From Metallyticus violacea (Eukaryota > Arthropoda > Insecta > Mantodea > Metallyticidae): DNA of 64,000 nucleotides. The notes under the pieces were generated by a model. The model saw only the letters and a list, made by a program, of their open reading frames with translations. It had not been told where the DNA came from and searched no databases. The stretch covers positions 235,849,512 through 235,913,511 of the forward strand of contig CM060846.1 in assembly GCA_030762175.1 (NCBI GenBank). The letters run 5' to 3'. Made by a program: the position numbers and the translations under genes. Positions 1-12,780 of the stretch are shown here, in pieces (the first letter of the stretch is position 1; each line of letters begins with the position of its first letter).

Positions 1-730
1 AATTGTTTGCATACTGTCCCAAAGGCATATATTGAGAGAAATCTTCACCGTTTATTCCAAAACCTGTCTCTTTATTTTTAAGATATCCATCTGTATGTAC
101 TCTATACCATGTATCACTAAAATTATAGTTGTTTAGTGTACTAAGTTTGGTCAATCTTAATACCTAAAGTAGGTCATTCTCCTTGGAGACTATTCTATCC
201 AGATTTAGTTTCATGCTGTTATGTATATATTGTCAGTTGGTATAATGACAGATTCAATGCTTATTTTTAAAATTATTATTTATGTATGTAATTTTTGAAA
301 GTCTGTTGTTTTTAATCATTGTGTGCAGTCAGGAATATGAAACCATTTATTCCTGTGTTAATAACTTTTTATTACTGTCCCAATAGAGCCGTATTGGCAG
401 GTTGTTAGTTATGCTCTGCATTGCAGCAATTCATGTTGTTTTTTACTGCTCCTGTTATTATTCTTAAGGACCTAGATTGTATTGTATCCAATTTATATTT
501 AAGTTGCTTGTTTATTATGGACACTATCTTACTTCCATACAGCAGTTTGGGTTTTATATACCTTTTGTACATGTCATCAAGGAAAACTATGGATTCTCCC
601 CATTTGATGCCTGCTCAACTTCTTAACATATTCTTCTTCTTATTCACTTGCCTAGTTGTATTGTTCATCCGTTCAAAGAAGGAAAGTTCTGTAAGGCTGC
701 ACATAATCCTACCTCCTCGTGGTGCAATTG
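1..730 (-). pseudogene. LINE (non-LTR retrotransposon) ORF2 3' part: RT end and RNase H, broken
   Basis: On the minus strand the interval from about 620 down to 430 reads as the C-terminal part of a LINE reverse transcriptase. It has the typical run 'YIKPKLLYGSK', then a stretch with 'LDTIQSRSLRIITGA'. Near the window edge (about 120 to 1) it reads 'VHTDGYLKNKETGFG', the start of an RNase H domain (TDG motif), followed by 'LGQYAN'. The segments are joined through stops, so this is a relic. An RNase H after the RT is typical of Jockey/I/R1-type LINEs; the exact clade is not resolved. The element runs off the left edge. The plus-strand 104-codon frame here is only its antisense shadow. Confidence 0.7.
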
Positions 731-3030
731 GGTAATGCTAAATGAATTACATCTATAGCAAGATGTAAGACCTCCAATACACAACACCACTTTTCAACAC
801 TACTCTGGAATGTTGGTGCTTTAAGGGGAATATATGAAAGGAATAAATTAAATAAATAGTTTAAGAAAATAATGCATTCGCAATTTTACCAAATGGTAAA
901 CATTCAGATAAAAAATGTATTCCTGTGCTTTTGCAATTGCCTTGGTAATTAATACAGTAATACATTAGACAACTATGGGGGATCACTTATAACATTTTTT
1001 ATTGTTACTTGGAATTTCCAATTTAGACTTAGAATGAAAAATCTTGATATTGGCATAATGACTGAAAATATAAAACGAACTCACCCTGAAGACATAGCAG
1101 TCTATTTTTTGCATTAAATTTTATTACCATAGCTGAAAAGACTTGATTGTATTAAAAGCACTAAAAATTAGGTTTTTTGCTCTTTATGCAGTAAGGATGC
1201 CGCTTCTGAACAAATAAAATTTTGATGAATTTTTGTCACTCATTAACTTGAAACCCATTTTCTCTGCCTATCAAGCAGTGAAATAATTCAATCAAGACTC
1301 TAAGTGGAAAAAGATGGAAAGTGGATATCTATTGCATCTTGTATTCTTGAGAGTGGTCATAAATGAAATATTTCAGCTGTTGTAGTATGTATTTTGTGCA
1401 ATATGGTGAAAAGATGGAACATTTTATAAATCCTCTTACTGAACTGCAAACATTCAAGAACACAGCTTTCTTTTGGAACCTATTATTCTGTTCTTTAAGA
1501 CCTATTACTTCTATTATTTACCTATTATTTTGCAGCAGCTTATTTCCTATTTTTCTTTCATTTCCTTGGGTTTGCAAAAAAAGTACTGCATATGACTTTA
1601 ATATTACAGTTTTATATTTATTTGCATTATTAATTAGATATCAGCTGTACTCAATATTTTCACACTTGTTTGAAAAGCCTATATTCAAAGATTATGACAT
1701 GATTAAATATATTATTTTCACAGATTAATTTACAAATTTTAATTAAATGCTCAAGACAGATTTTAATAATCAGTATCAAAATAGTATATGATTTGGACAA
1801 AGTGACCTGATACACATATTAAATGATAATTTAATATTTTTGATTTATGGAGGTGATTTTGGATAAACTCAACATTTTCGATCAAAGCGTTTGTCATTTG
1901 ATGGTTTTCTGTAAATACAAATACTTTTTTTCTCAATTTATAAAAAAAAGGCTTCAAAATGCTCTTCAATGTTTAGGAATTCTAATATTGAGATGGGTGT
2001 AAGTTTCAAGTCATTTCATTACATATCCATTATTTCTGTCATTTTTCTGCAATAATCACTTATGATTTTTAAAGTATGATAATATAAGTGCTTTTAGTTA
2101 AATTTTATTTGGTTATGTCCTCATATAATTATTATATTTAAATGTTTAGGCATAAAAACATTTCCAGTTCTAGCAACTTTTATTTAGTAATATTCTGATA
2201 TAGCTATTATATCTAAATGTTTAGCCATAAAACTACTTCCTGTTCTAGCAGTTTGATGGCAAATGTGAAGATTTTATTATGCCCTAGCTCTTATGCATTA
2301 TGGATAAGGAACAGATTTTAAGGTGCAGCACCTATTCAGATATATAACTGATTTCATACTGACCATTTGAGATTTATATTTTAAAACTTGAAGCAAAACA
2401 GGCAAATTTTGTTGCACCTTTTTGTAAGATTAGCATATTTTTTTTCACACCTGTTTAATGCTTCAGCACCTTTCTTGAACCTTCCCTTTTTAATTTTGTT
2501 AAAAACTGGGTAAAAAAATAGAAATTATATGTATTTCTCTGGAGAAGAAAAATCAACCATTTCTGCTGTTCTTGAGTACCTACATAAATTGTGTGGGCTT
2601 CTTTTGTAATGCTGAAAGAGAGCTGTAAAATGGAATAATTATAAAATTGTGGCCCGAATATTTCTCATGTTAATGTAGCAAAACCTGTAAGAGAAAACAC
2701 AAATTTCAATTACAGTTATTTACAGAACCATAAATCTGTGTGTGGTTCACATAAATTTTATTTAAAAAGGCTCAAATTTCTAATTACTTGATTGTTTGTG
2801 TTATTATAATGTTGAATATACCATGGCAAATATTTGAAAGCAAAGTTGTATGCACTTTCAGAAGAATTCAATAGAAAATTCATTGAAATGGATCATCTAT
2901 TTCTTTGATGTGTCATCTGCAATGTAAACAATATAATCAATAAAAACCAGCAAAGAGCCAAAATAAACCATCTCATTCATTACAGCAAGCATGTAAAGAA
3001 TGTTGAACTCCACAAGTTGCAACCTAAGCA
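731..3030. other. AT-rich non-coding stretch
   Basis: I see no gene. The frame at 1363-1728 (121 codons) is hydrophobic, rich in F/L/Y as random AT-rich DNA gives, and resembles nothing I recognise. The only structure noticed is a degenerate direct duplication at 2110-2265, listed separately. Confidence 0.5.
2110..2268. repeat. Two-copy degenerate direct repeat, period about 78 bp
   Basis: Both units carry 'attatatttaaatgttta' (second copy 'attatatctaaatgttta'), then 'g-cataaaa' and 'ttctagca'. They lie about 78 bases apart. It is a local tandem duplication of unknown origin. Confidence 0.65.
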
Positions 3031-3049
3031 AACTATGTTGATATGTGTT

Positions 3050-3800
3050 TTCACTACAGGATCTGAAAAGAAGCAGCCATTGAATCAGTTCTCTACAGAT
3101 CTTACCATGGTATTAATTCAGTCAAAAATTCCAGTTCACAGGGCCAACAATCCTGCATTAACATTATTCCTCCAGAAGTATATGGAAAGGTGAACATCAG
3201 ATGAGAGTACTCTGAGAAAAGATTACATAGTCAATTTATGAGAATGTTTTTGAAAAAAATGAAAGGGTTGGTCAGAAAACATGAAGTGGGATTCATATTA
3301 CATGATAATATGATGCACTGTTTCTATCATCTGGTGAAAGGATGAAACCTAAGCCCTTTGAGATATACCAAACTCAGAAGACAAATGCCTACACAGTAAT
3401 GCTATCATTCAATGATTCATATATGAAACTGTGGCTGGAGGACATACAATATAAAAAAGTCAAGCTCGTGGTGACTGATCAAGCATATTACATGGTTTTG
3501 GCTTTCTAATAAATGAAAGTCAGGTACCTCCAACCTCAGTCTTTTGAAATGTAGGCATATGTATGTGAAGGAGTCAGGAAAGAATACAATAGGGTAAATG
3601 ACTTCCATTGCTCTATAGAAAATTCTTGTAGAGGGGAGCCTGAGAAATGGCTTCTACATCCAACGAAGGCAGCAGGCATGCAAATTACCCACTCCTGGCA
3701 CTGGGAGGTAGTGATGAAAAATAAAGATACAGGACTCATTCGAGGCATACTAAATTGTAAAATGGAGCATCTTCATAAAGCTAACACATATGAGTTCCCA
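3050..3800 (+). pseudogene. hAT-type transposase relic of the CGGBP1-like family
   Basis: The plus strand from about 3060 reads a small domain ending in 'DESTLRKDY' (about 3195-3225), the hallmark end of the N-terminal domain of animal CGGBP1-like, hAT-derived proteins. Further on, 3355-3520 reads a transposase-core-like segment with 'KLVVTDQAYYMV', corresponding to the family's Asp-containing 'TDAAPYM' motif. Stops and frameshifts break it throughout. Sequence up to about 4930 may be its decayed C-terminal half, but I could not confirm that. Family assignment is from remembered motif patterns. Confidence 0.6.
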
Positions 3801-6800
3801 AATAACAAAAACATGTAACATACTTGCAGTTATGATGGCACCAGTGTAATGAACAAACATAGATCAAGTTCTTCTTGAAGAACAATTACAATGTGCTCAT
3901 TATATGCATGTTTTAAATGTTATCTTTTCATAAGCACTCTATCATAATACATATGTTAGAATATTCTTTTTGAATGAAACTCCTATTTTCTTGGCCAGTT
4001 ATTTCCAAAGAACAAAAATGTTGAATGAAATGTATACAGAAAGATTCCTTGCCCCTATAACATAAGGTGTGATATAAAACTTAGAACTGTGAGAGTTGTA
4101 TGTGAAACTCTAGACAGTTTAATATCATGCTATGACAGGATAGAGAACCATCATGAGTGAGTAGCTCAACTGACCATGCTAGGGGCTTATGTCTGAAATT
4201 AGAACAGGTAACATTTGAATTTTAACTCTCAATATTTTAAAACATCAGGCTACATCTAGATATCTTCCACACAACCAGCTACAGAAATGTAATGCAGATC
4301 ACTTAATGGTTAAAAATATTTTGCAAACTTTGAAACAATTATACAGGTGATTAGGGATACTAAAAATTCATTAGCTGGAAAGAAATTGGAGAAATGCTTC
4401 TGCAACACAAATGATGCTGAATTGCAGATTTCATACATATTATTTCATTATAATTTCTGCCAAAGAAGTTTATAATATAATTATTATCCAAATAAATGAG
4501 CATGCAATTCCAAGGTCACTTTCAAGAAGCAAATGTAATTATTGCAGAACATATTGAAGTCTGTGAGAAGAGATTTTTTTCATACTCATCTAAACTGTGC
4601 TATAGAAGCATATATATTTTTGGATAAATATAGACAGAAAACTGAACTAGAACTTCTGTATATGAAAGAAAATGTTTAAGGTGTTATGGGAGCTGTGTCT
4701 TTATTTTAGTTCATGATTGAACCTAATCTTCAAATGACAATCAGAAATGATAAGCTATTTAAATTCACAACTAGGCTAACAACAACTTCAGAAACAGAAA
4801 ATGTTTCTCTACTCATAAGAAAAGTCTTTCTCCATAGTCCCATGCCAGAGAATAGATTAACTACAATAGCTATGCTGTTCACAGAAAGGAACTTCGTCAA
4901 CAATATGGCATACTTCAATTAGGCTCTCATCAGTATGTTAGCTACTTTGAAAGAGAGAAGATGAGTTTTACATACAAATATTTTAATTACATGATTTTAC
5001 CACTTGAGTTTGTCTAATGAACATATAAGCTGTAACAGATGGTAAAATGGTAGAAAGAAGTTTGTGTTGTGTGAACCCAACTAAAAATCTCATTAACTGC
5101 CTTGGAATGCTTGAAACAGAATTCCATGTCTGTACAGAAACTGATTACGTAACACAAACACTGTCTTTGATTTCATTCGGTACTGTTTGGTTTTGTTTAT
5201 TATAGCTGTTATTGTTATATTTTCTTTAATAAGCTGAAAAATTGTCTAAAGTTCCCAACACATAATATAAGCAATGTTGGGTGTTTTTATTCATTTATCT
5301 ATATTGTTATAGAAATAATATATATTATAAAGAAAAAATTTAAAATGTTTAAAATAAAATGTGCATTTTTATTTCATAGCCATGGCACCAAGACCTGAAG
5401 ATCTGTTATGTCAAATAAAATGCCAGTAAAAGGTATTTACCCTCTGAACATTTTACTTTTTGCTCATGGTGTTCAAATGTAGAAAAGAAACACTTTCTGT
5501 CATGTTATTTGCAAGCTTGGTTTTGTTTATTATAGTTTCTTTTTTGTTCAATAAGCTGAAAGATACTGCAAATTCAACAACATTCTCTAATCATAAGATA
5601 AATAATATTAAAGTTTATGTATGGAAAACTACAGTATTTTATTTAATCAGTTTTAATTATATTATTGTTGGGTATATTTTAATTACTGTGTACTGCTTCA
5701 GATGTAAAGAAATAAAGAGAAAACCATGATTAACTACCCTAACTTACTAACATATTATTATTTTCTCCTTTTCTAAAACTTGTACTTTTTGGCCATATCT
5801 ATTTAACTACAGGAGAGCAACACTTTCTGTGATGCTGTCTGCCTCATTACATTCTAGTGCAGTCTGACTTTATTTGTTCCAATTCATTTACCTACATTTC
5901 CGTCAAAACTCACTCTATTAAGGAAATAGCTATGGTTTTACCTGTATTACGAAAATTACCAATTGGTAGTCCATACTTAAATGGCAAATACTTGTTTCTT
6001 TTTATTCTATGCTGAATTTTCTCAAATCTTGTAGAAAAAGAGAATTTTGAAAGATGAAAGACTGAAATTATCATGCATTGAAACTTGGAATAATTTGTTT
6101 TACAAAAATAAGTGGCAATATTTGTCACCACCTATTTGGTATAAGGCCATAACTGTATTTAATTTAACTCAATAATATCCAAAATATGGGAACTAATATA
6201 TTTTCCTTTATTTGTAAAAATTCTGCAGCAATTCAGACATAATTCACTTGAAAATATTGTAACACTGGTTGGTATTAACAGTATTGGTAAACTTATGTCC
6301 AGAACCAGATTCAGTGTAGCATGATGCCTCAGGTTATTAAATGCACTAAAAGAGCATAAATTTCCTAAAAATCTTTATACTTTGCCCAATACCTTTCACA
6401 GCCAAGGAAGTACACTTCTTTCTATCGACTATATACTAATCATAGAAGAAGTGAGAAAAAATGTCCCCTAGGTTCACATTGTAGCCCAGGATTCTGGAGG
6501 ATGAAATAACCAATTTTTAAAGCCTAACCACAAAAAAACCAATGAAACAGTAACACAGAGATACCTCAACCCATTGTTCCCAAAAGCATCTCTATCCTGA
6601 ATTGATCATTTGATTTATGTAGTCCCACACATAATTTCATTATAATCAATAGGAATAAAACCAGAATTGATCATTCCTCAAATTATCATTTTCTTACATT
6701 GATCAAATAATAATTGTTTTATATAACTTATCCGCTTAATTTATCATTTTTTTTATCACAAATCATTGATAAAGTGTAGAAAGTATAGTAAAATGTTTTC

Positions 6801-7800
6801 TCATATATGAAGTGGCAAAGCATCTATGAACAGAACATGTTAAGACAAAAGATATATCTTAACAGCATATACTTGCAGCGGAATGGAAGCACAAATAGAA
6901 ATGAAGATGCACAAGATCGATAACAAAGCTATTAATGAACCCTCACAGCAGGGAATTCCATTTTCATTGTCTATTGTAAGCTCTAGCAGTGTGCATGCAG
7001 TGCAAAAGAAAGTACAAATTTTTATTGTTAACACAATCATGGCTTGCTCCATCAAGTACTTGAGGACACTTGATGAAAGACCTAAAAGTTATTTTATAAC
7101 TTGGGCATCTGACGGGAGGGGAACATGACAGGAAAACAATACTTTCACATTTTAAAATTAATATAATAACACATTTCAGCAGTCAGCAGGCTTTCTTTGA
7201 TTTTAGTCAACAAGCTCTACTCTCCAATTTTAACATGCTAGAGATGTCCATGTTTTGAACTCCTTCCATTATTCATCATTTTCCTGAATTTATAATTTAA
7301 CTTTGCTTACTCTGAGGAAAATGATGGTACAGATGTACCAAGTCTCACCATGGGCAAATAATAATAAGATGCAATTCAAATACCACAAGCTGAAAGTAAT
7401 GTTAAATCAAGATAAAAGTATGTAAACAAAAGGATTACGACATAATTTTATTCTGCATTGCATAAAATATTGTGAAAGGACTTATACCCAGTAATTATAT
7501 AAATAAAGTTCGCTGACATATGCAACATAAAGAATCCTGAAATATGAAAACATGTTGATTTGGTGATAGATCATAAAAAATGATTTTACGCAGCAAATAT
7601 TTAAAAATGCAGATCAATAAGCTAGCAATATTACAAATGGCAGTAAAATTGAAAATGCAGGTGAATCAGGAATAATTATTATACTAATAAGAAATCAATA
7701 TACTATTTTAAATACAGGCTAACTCATAATAAATATTATAAGAAAACATGTGTCCTTTAACTTGCTATTTGCTACTCATGGGGCAGACTGACATACAGAG
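3801..7800. other. AT-rich stretch without recognisable gene
   Basis: Part of 3801-4930 may be the decayed end of the preceding hAT relic. The segment near 5190-5240 is partly repeated near 5515-5560 (both contain 'ttggttttgtttattatag' and end in 'aataagctgaaa'), so a short duplicated unit is present. The open frames at 5460-5729 and 6883-7128 and the hydrophobic minus-strand frame at 6840-7055 match no family I know, and their flanks do not show convincing splice sites. Confidence 0.4.
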
Positions 7801-7839
7801 CCAAGGTTGCAATAGCACATGCTTGAAAGGAGGTCTGCA

Positions 7840-8030
7840 ATACAAATCTAGTCTGGTCCATCCGCATATGTCTTATCCAAGGGTTTCCTCAACTCTCATC
7901 ACTGGAAAATGCCAAAGAGGTGAGCTAACTTTAGGCCTGGAACATTTTCTTTACCTCTACAAAAATGTTATTTGTCAACTTAACTTTTGATTTCATGTAC
8001 CATCAGTATCTACCCCCATTACGGCCATTC
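7840..8030 (+). repeat. SINE family A copy, 3' part
   Basis: From about 7930 the sequence ('ggcctggaacattttcttta', then 'tgatttcatgtaccatca') matches the body of the SINE at 20705-20995 closely. The preceding 90 bases align more weakly, including the region of the internal promoter B box. The tRNA-like head is too decayed to recognise, so the copy is defined by its 3' half. Confidence 0.65.
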
Positions 8031-8700
8031 CATAGCAGTTTATTTGGGCACATTAACATAAATGCACATTGTTAAATAAGCAGGTGGCAAAGCTAATGGT
8101 GTGTCCTTATCCTCCTGAATATTGCCATTTTTTTTCAGTATTATATTATTTTAGGTTAATAATAAAGGGTTTAAAACTATCTACATATCCTATTTCATTT
8201 GCCCAGTCCTTTTCTTGTTATTATCAGCATGTTTAATACAAACATTCCAGTCTTCTGTAGTTATATTGTGAAGCTAATCATTAACTAGTTCTTCCACTTC
8301 AGAAAATTTCAAATTAGAGAGTACTTATAGAAATTTCCATATTCACTTACCCCTTTATATAGCCTTAGTATAGCCTTGTACTAGTAGCAATAATAAGAAT
8401 AAACTTGATGTCAAATTTCATATGCCTAATTGATAAGTTCATCAATTTAATTAGTAGTTTAGAAATGCTCCACTCTCAACAAAACCTGAATTTTTGTTTC
8501 TGAGGACTAGAAAATATCATTTTACGCTCTAGCTAAATACCCACTTAATTATTTCATTCATTCTGATTGAAGGAGAATTACATTTTTTAATGAAACGTAA
8601 TAAAATGAACCAATACTTAAAATAATTAATCTTTATCCAAACAATTTAAGAACCTTTTAAAAATCACACTCAAAATGTCTCATATATTTTGTTCAAGTTA
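8031..8700. other. Non-coding AT-rich stretch
   Basis: No gene, repeat or RNA was recognised here. Confidence 0.4.
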
Positions 8701-8721
8701 TCATTCAACTTCTGTAATTAT

Positions 8722-8772
8722 ATATATATGCGCGCACACGCGCATACATATTAATGTGTGTGTGCGCATCTG
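8722..8772. repeat. TA/CA/CG alternating purine-pyrimidine microsatellite with hairpin
   Basis: A TA run passes into alternating 'gcgcgcacacgcgcat' and then, after an AT hinge, into 'gtgtgtgtgcgcat'. The two halves are roughly reverse-complementary, so the tract can fold back. Its strict purine-pyrimidine alternation is the pattern associated with Z-DNA. Confidence 0.7.
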
Positions 8773-8804
8773 AGTAATATAAATAAATGTTTAGTCCATT
8801 GTTA

Positions 8805-9110
8805 ATCACACTTAAGCCATGCCCACCCCCTCTGACCTATTGATCAAGCCATGCTCCGCACACCTTACTTGATTTGCCAGCCATCACTCTACTCACAATC
8901 CCTCAGCCCTTCCCCATAAACCCGTCTTATGGTTTGTAAGTCAGTTAAGCCAAGCCCCATTTGATGATAAGTCCAGTCTCACTCTCCATTCCCACTATTG
9001 GTTAATCTTCATTCCACCTAAGCTCAAAAACACCGCCTGCCCTTAGCAGCCCATTGCTACTCTGCCCCCTCTAAAATACACCACCCAACTTCCTATCAGT
9101 CAGTTTTTTC
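8805..9110. repeat. GC-richer degenerate repeats with 'CCACCCCCT' and 'ATTGGT/ATTGATC' motifs
   Basis: This stretch is clearly less AT-rich than its surroundings. It repeats short modules such as 'aagccatgcccaccccctct', 'attgatcaagccatgct' and 'actattggttaatcttcattcc'. The reverse complement of 25500-25640 has the same modules, so the two loci share a repeat family. I see no coding potential. Confidence 0.55.
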
Positions 9111-9114
9111 GGTT

Positions 9115-9985
9115 CACCTCTGATATATATTTTTTGCCATTTGGAAACATGTTAAGTATAAAGGAAATTTATTTTAACAGCGCTACTCCATCTCCATCAC
9201 ACCTCTAGGTCCATTTATGGTGTTCTGATAGATTTCTTTGCATTACCTTCCGGCCATATTCATCTTAAAATACCTGCCCTTTCCAATATCAGCACATTTT
9301 TTTTCTCTTATATTTTTGGCCATTTGGGAACATACAAAGTATAAAATAAATTGATTTTAACAGTGCTACACCATCTCTATCTAAATAGCCGAACCCAACT
9401 TTATCAGCCCATTGTTGGTGCTCTGATATTATTTTGCCATTTGGGGACATGTGAAGTATGAATGAAATTTATTTTTAACAGTGCTTCTTCATCTTTATCT
9501 AAAATGCTGTGCCCACCTCACATTAGTCCATTTTTGGTCCTCTGATGTTTTTTTCTATACATTTGGAACATGCTAAGTATAAAGCAAATTGATTTTTAAC
9601 AACAATACTTCGCCTCTATCTAAAATATTGCTACCCTCAGTATCATTCTATTTTTGGTCCTCTGATACTGTTTTCTATTTTGCCGGCAGGTTGAAAATTT
9701 ATTTAAACAGTCCTACTTTACTTCCATTCAAAACACCCTGAGCAACCCCTAACAGCCCAGTTTTGGTCCTCTGGTATTTATTTTTGCAACGCCTACATGA
9801 ACCCTGCCATTTTGGTCATGTTTAAGGAAATTGCTTTTAACAACATTAAAATCACATTATTATATTGCTTTTAACAACATTAAAATCACATTATCACATT
9901 GCTTTTAACAACATTAAAATCACATCACAACAACATTAAAATTTTAGGCTTCTGATATCTACCCTTCCAGAAATTACCAATGTTA
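9115..9985. repeat. Minisatellite of about 120 bp units ending in a 36-bp tandem repeat
   Basis: Units recur near 9132, 9311, 9432, 9553, 9676 and 9790. Each has 'gccatttgg-aacatg', 'aagtata', 'aaattgatttttaaca', a pyrimidine-rich 'ctccatctctatctaaaa' segment and 'ttttggtcctctgat'. Spacing is about 120 bases, with one longer gap. From 9826 to 9950 the array turns into three near-identical 36-bp copies of a unit with 'attgcttttaacaacatta' and 'aaatcacatt'. Confidence 0.8.
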
Positions 9986-12780
9986 ACTATACAGCTTTTA
10001 AAAGTGTTATTTTATTAGTTGAGGTCATATTAAGTTTAAAAGGGAAGTTACTTTTATTACTAAGGCATGTAGGGTATGCGAGTTTGATGCCAGTCATTTT
10101 ATTTCTGCCATCCTGATTAACGCTACACCTTAGACATTCTTTGTGAAGAGAGTAAAGGAGCAGAAAAGAGGTATAAATCTTATTTTCTCCAATTAGACTG
10201 TTTTGTATGGCAAGTTAAGATATATTGCGCTTATAATCATCTTTGGAGGCAAGGAAAATGGATTCAGCCTTTGAGTTAATTCCTTCTGCCTGACTAGATA
10301 CCTGGTGGGACAGAAAGTAAATAACAGAGAGCTTTTGAGATGTGATTGGAGCACAAAGTTTCTAGTGGGACAAACAGAACAACAGTAGTGGGAAAGTGGC
10401 TTGCCACACTATATAGACATTATCTATTTTTTGCAACAAAGGGAAAGTGGTAGAATTAAAAGTTTTAGAGTTATATATAATGCATTTTTATTTTACATGT
10501 CACGCCAAGTTCAAACAAAGGTTTGGAACATATATACCAACAAAAGTTATCTAAGTTTAAATTTTCAAAAATAAAACAATCTTCACAAGTAAACAACTTG
10601 ATATGCTAAAGAACTTTGTATGAATTTTTTCTGTAACACAGAACATGATATTTTTATTTTCCATACAGTAATATTTGGCTGTAAGCTTGGCTGGAAATTC
10701 AAATGGAATAATATTTTCAATTAAAATATCATATGCGTATCCATGCTGCAAAATAATAAACAGTTTTTGGAAGAAAAAAAATTAAATTAGTGTTTTCAAA
10801 TAAAATTATAGATGATATATGATTTAGCGAAGGATTTTAAAAACAAATTTGACATCTGTAGTCATTTGAATATTTGAAACCAAATAAAGTACCATAGTTA
10901 ATTTAACAATTCCATTCATTTGACTTTACTGCAGGATCACAAAAATATTTTAATACAAATGACCCAATTATTACACATTTTTTAAACTAAAATATAAAGT
11001 TTTGAAAATGCAATACATGAAATCTATGCAGCCATTTTGCAAGGATCCACTTTTTTCAACATTCAAACATAAAATTTTAAGCAAATAATTTATTATGATC
11101 CTCAGCACTCTACATGGTTGCATAATGAAATTCTTATATTTTTAGTACACATAAAGGTCAAATGTACATATTTTAATGCAAGAGGAAAGAGTTGTGTCAG
11201 TAGATAAAGTTCAGCTTTACATATCATGGGTATGTTTAAAGTAACATTAGGTTTGCTAGGTATTTTGAAAAACGATAAAGGAAACAAACTTGTTTGTAAG
11301 AGAACAGCAAACACCATCATTACAAACTATACACATAATCTGAACAAGTGTACACCAGAATGCAAAAGAGTGCATGTGGGAAAATTCATTAAAGGACTGA
11401 ATGATGCCTGTTAGTGCCTATATTGCTTGGTTAATTTACATTTGCCTTGATTTATATGTTCTTCCACATTTACCTAAGGAATAAAAAAGTTACTATTTCC
11501 TGGTGCTGCCTAAATGTTTAAAATGTTTAATTCTTCTAGGAGTATCTTTTAATATTTAAAAATGATTTATTTTTGAAATTACTATTTTTTCAAATATCAA
11601 TTTTCTTTTTTTTTTGCTTGCAATTATAGTTGTTTCTGAGCAATACAGATATTTCACCAGTAACGTCTCTATCTAAAAGAGCTCCTTCCAATACTAAGGC
11701 CCAAAACAGCTAAACTTGACTTCTCAGTTAAAGGAGCATATGTGTTTTGGGGTGGTATAGATGAAATTCCTATAACTATTGCAATTGTTATCTGAGTTTT
11801 TATTACATATTATTTTGGAGAGAATGTGTTTAATTTAGCTGATTCTTTAGTATGCCTTACATGTATTATTGCATGTTTTATAAGTAAAACTATATAAAGC
11901 ACAATTTACAAAGATGGAAGTAAACACACATAAAACACAGATTTTAAGTAGTGATTTTTCTAATTATAATATAATTATAAGCATTTTTGTCTGTAAAACC
12001 TGAAAACAAAAATGTTTGCAAATTTTTTTACTATTAATACCCACTATATCTTGTTATTCAAATGCTTAGGTGCACTTTTTGGAATCATATACCTGAATAA
12101 GATTTTTTCAATATCATTTATAAGTTTAGTTAAAACTGATGGATCCTGTTGTGTAAGCACTCATGTTGTGCCAGTCACGTTCTACGGAATATTTTTCTCC
12201 AAATTGCTAATGCACAACACTTTTGTGTTTTGAATCTGATGCGAATCTACTAACAAAATCTATCTGGGGAGAACAAAAAAAAATGTGACTATCTATATTT
12301 GTGATAGCTTTAGTTTCAATTTGGAAAAATAAGTGAATGCAACTTAACCCCATTGAGGAGAAATTTTGTTTCAAGTAGCAGAGATATCTTTGAGTGAAGT
12401 AAACATGAGATTTTCTTACTCCGTTATATACTGCACTAAACCGGATGCATAAAACCACTTTCACGGGCAGCTGCATTTTTTTGTTAATCTTCGACAAAAT
12501 TCCATACTTATATTGTGCAGTTCAACCTCCAAACAAGATTTCATTTGCTTTCCAATGTCCTTGCTTGTGAATGTATTTTTGCAACAAAATTCCTGTGTCA
12601 AAATATAAAGGACGTTGAAAATAATGCTGTTGTTACCAGTTTCATTCCGACTTGATAGCAGTACTTTCATTCTGTTTCTAATATGCACCTTTGCATTGGA
12701 AAGTATAATATTCTATAAAATTAAGGCTTTGTTTTTTATGTATAGAAAAAATTATTTTTGCTTTACTCATTATAGAATAA
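9986..12780. other. Stretch without recognised gene, left flank of the Polinton relic
   Basis: I found no convincing coding segment. The minus-strand frames at 12207-12497 and 12461-12688 overlap and could be a broken element gene, since they abut the polymerase relic, but I recognise no domain in them. The element's left terminal inverted repeat should lie somewhere here, but none was identified by eye. Confidence 0.35.

Noticed and set aside
421..735. 104-codon plus-strand frame
   Set aside because: It is antisense to the LINE RT tail readable on the minus strand.
1363..1728. 121-codon plus frame
   Set aside because: Composition is that of random AT-rich sequence and nothing resembles a domain.
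6840..7055. Hydrophobic 71-codon minus frame, possible membrane exon
   Set aside because: No family match and no clear splice sites; hydrophobic frames are common by chance in such AT-rich DNA.
9115..9985. CRISPR-like array
   Set aside because: Units are about 120 bp degenerate tandem repeats without unique spacers, in a eukaryotic context.
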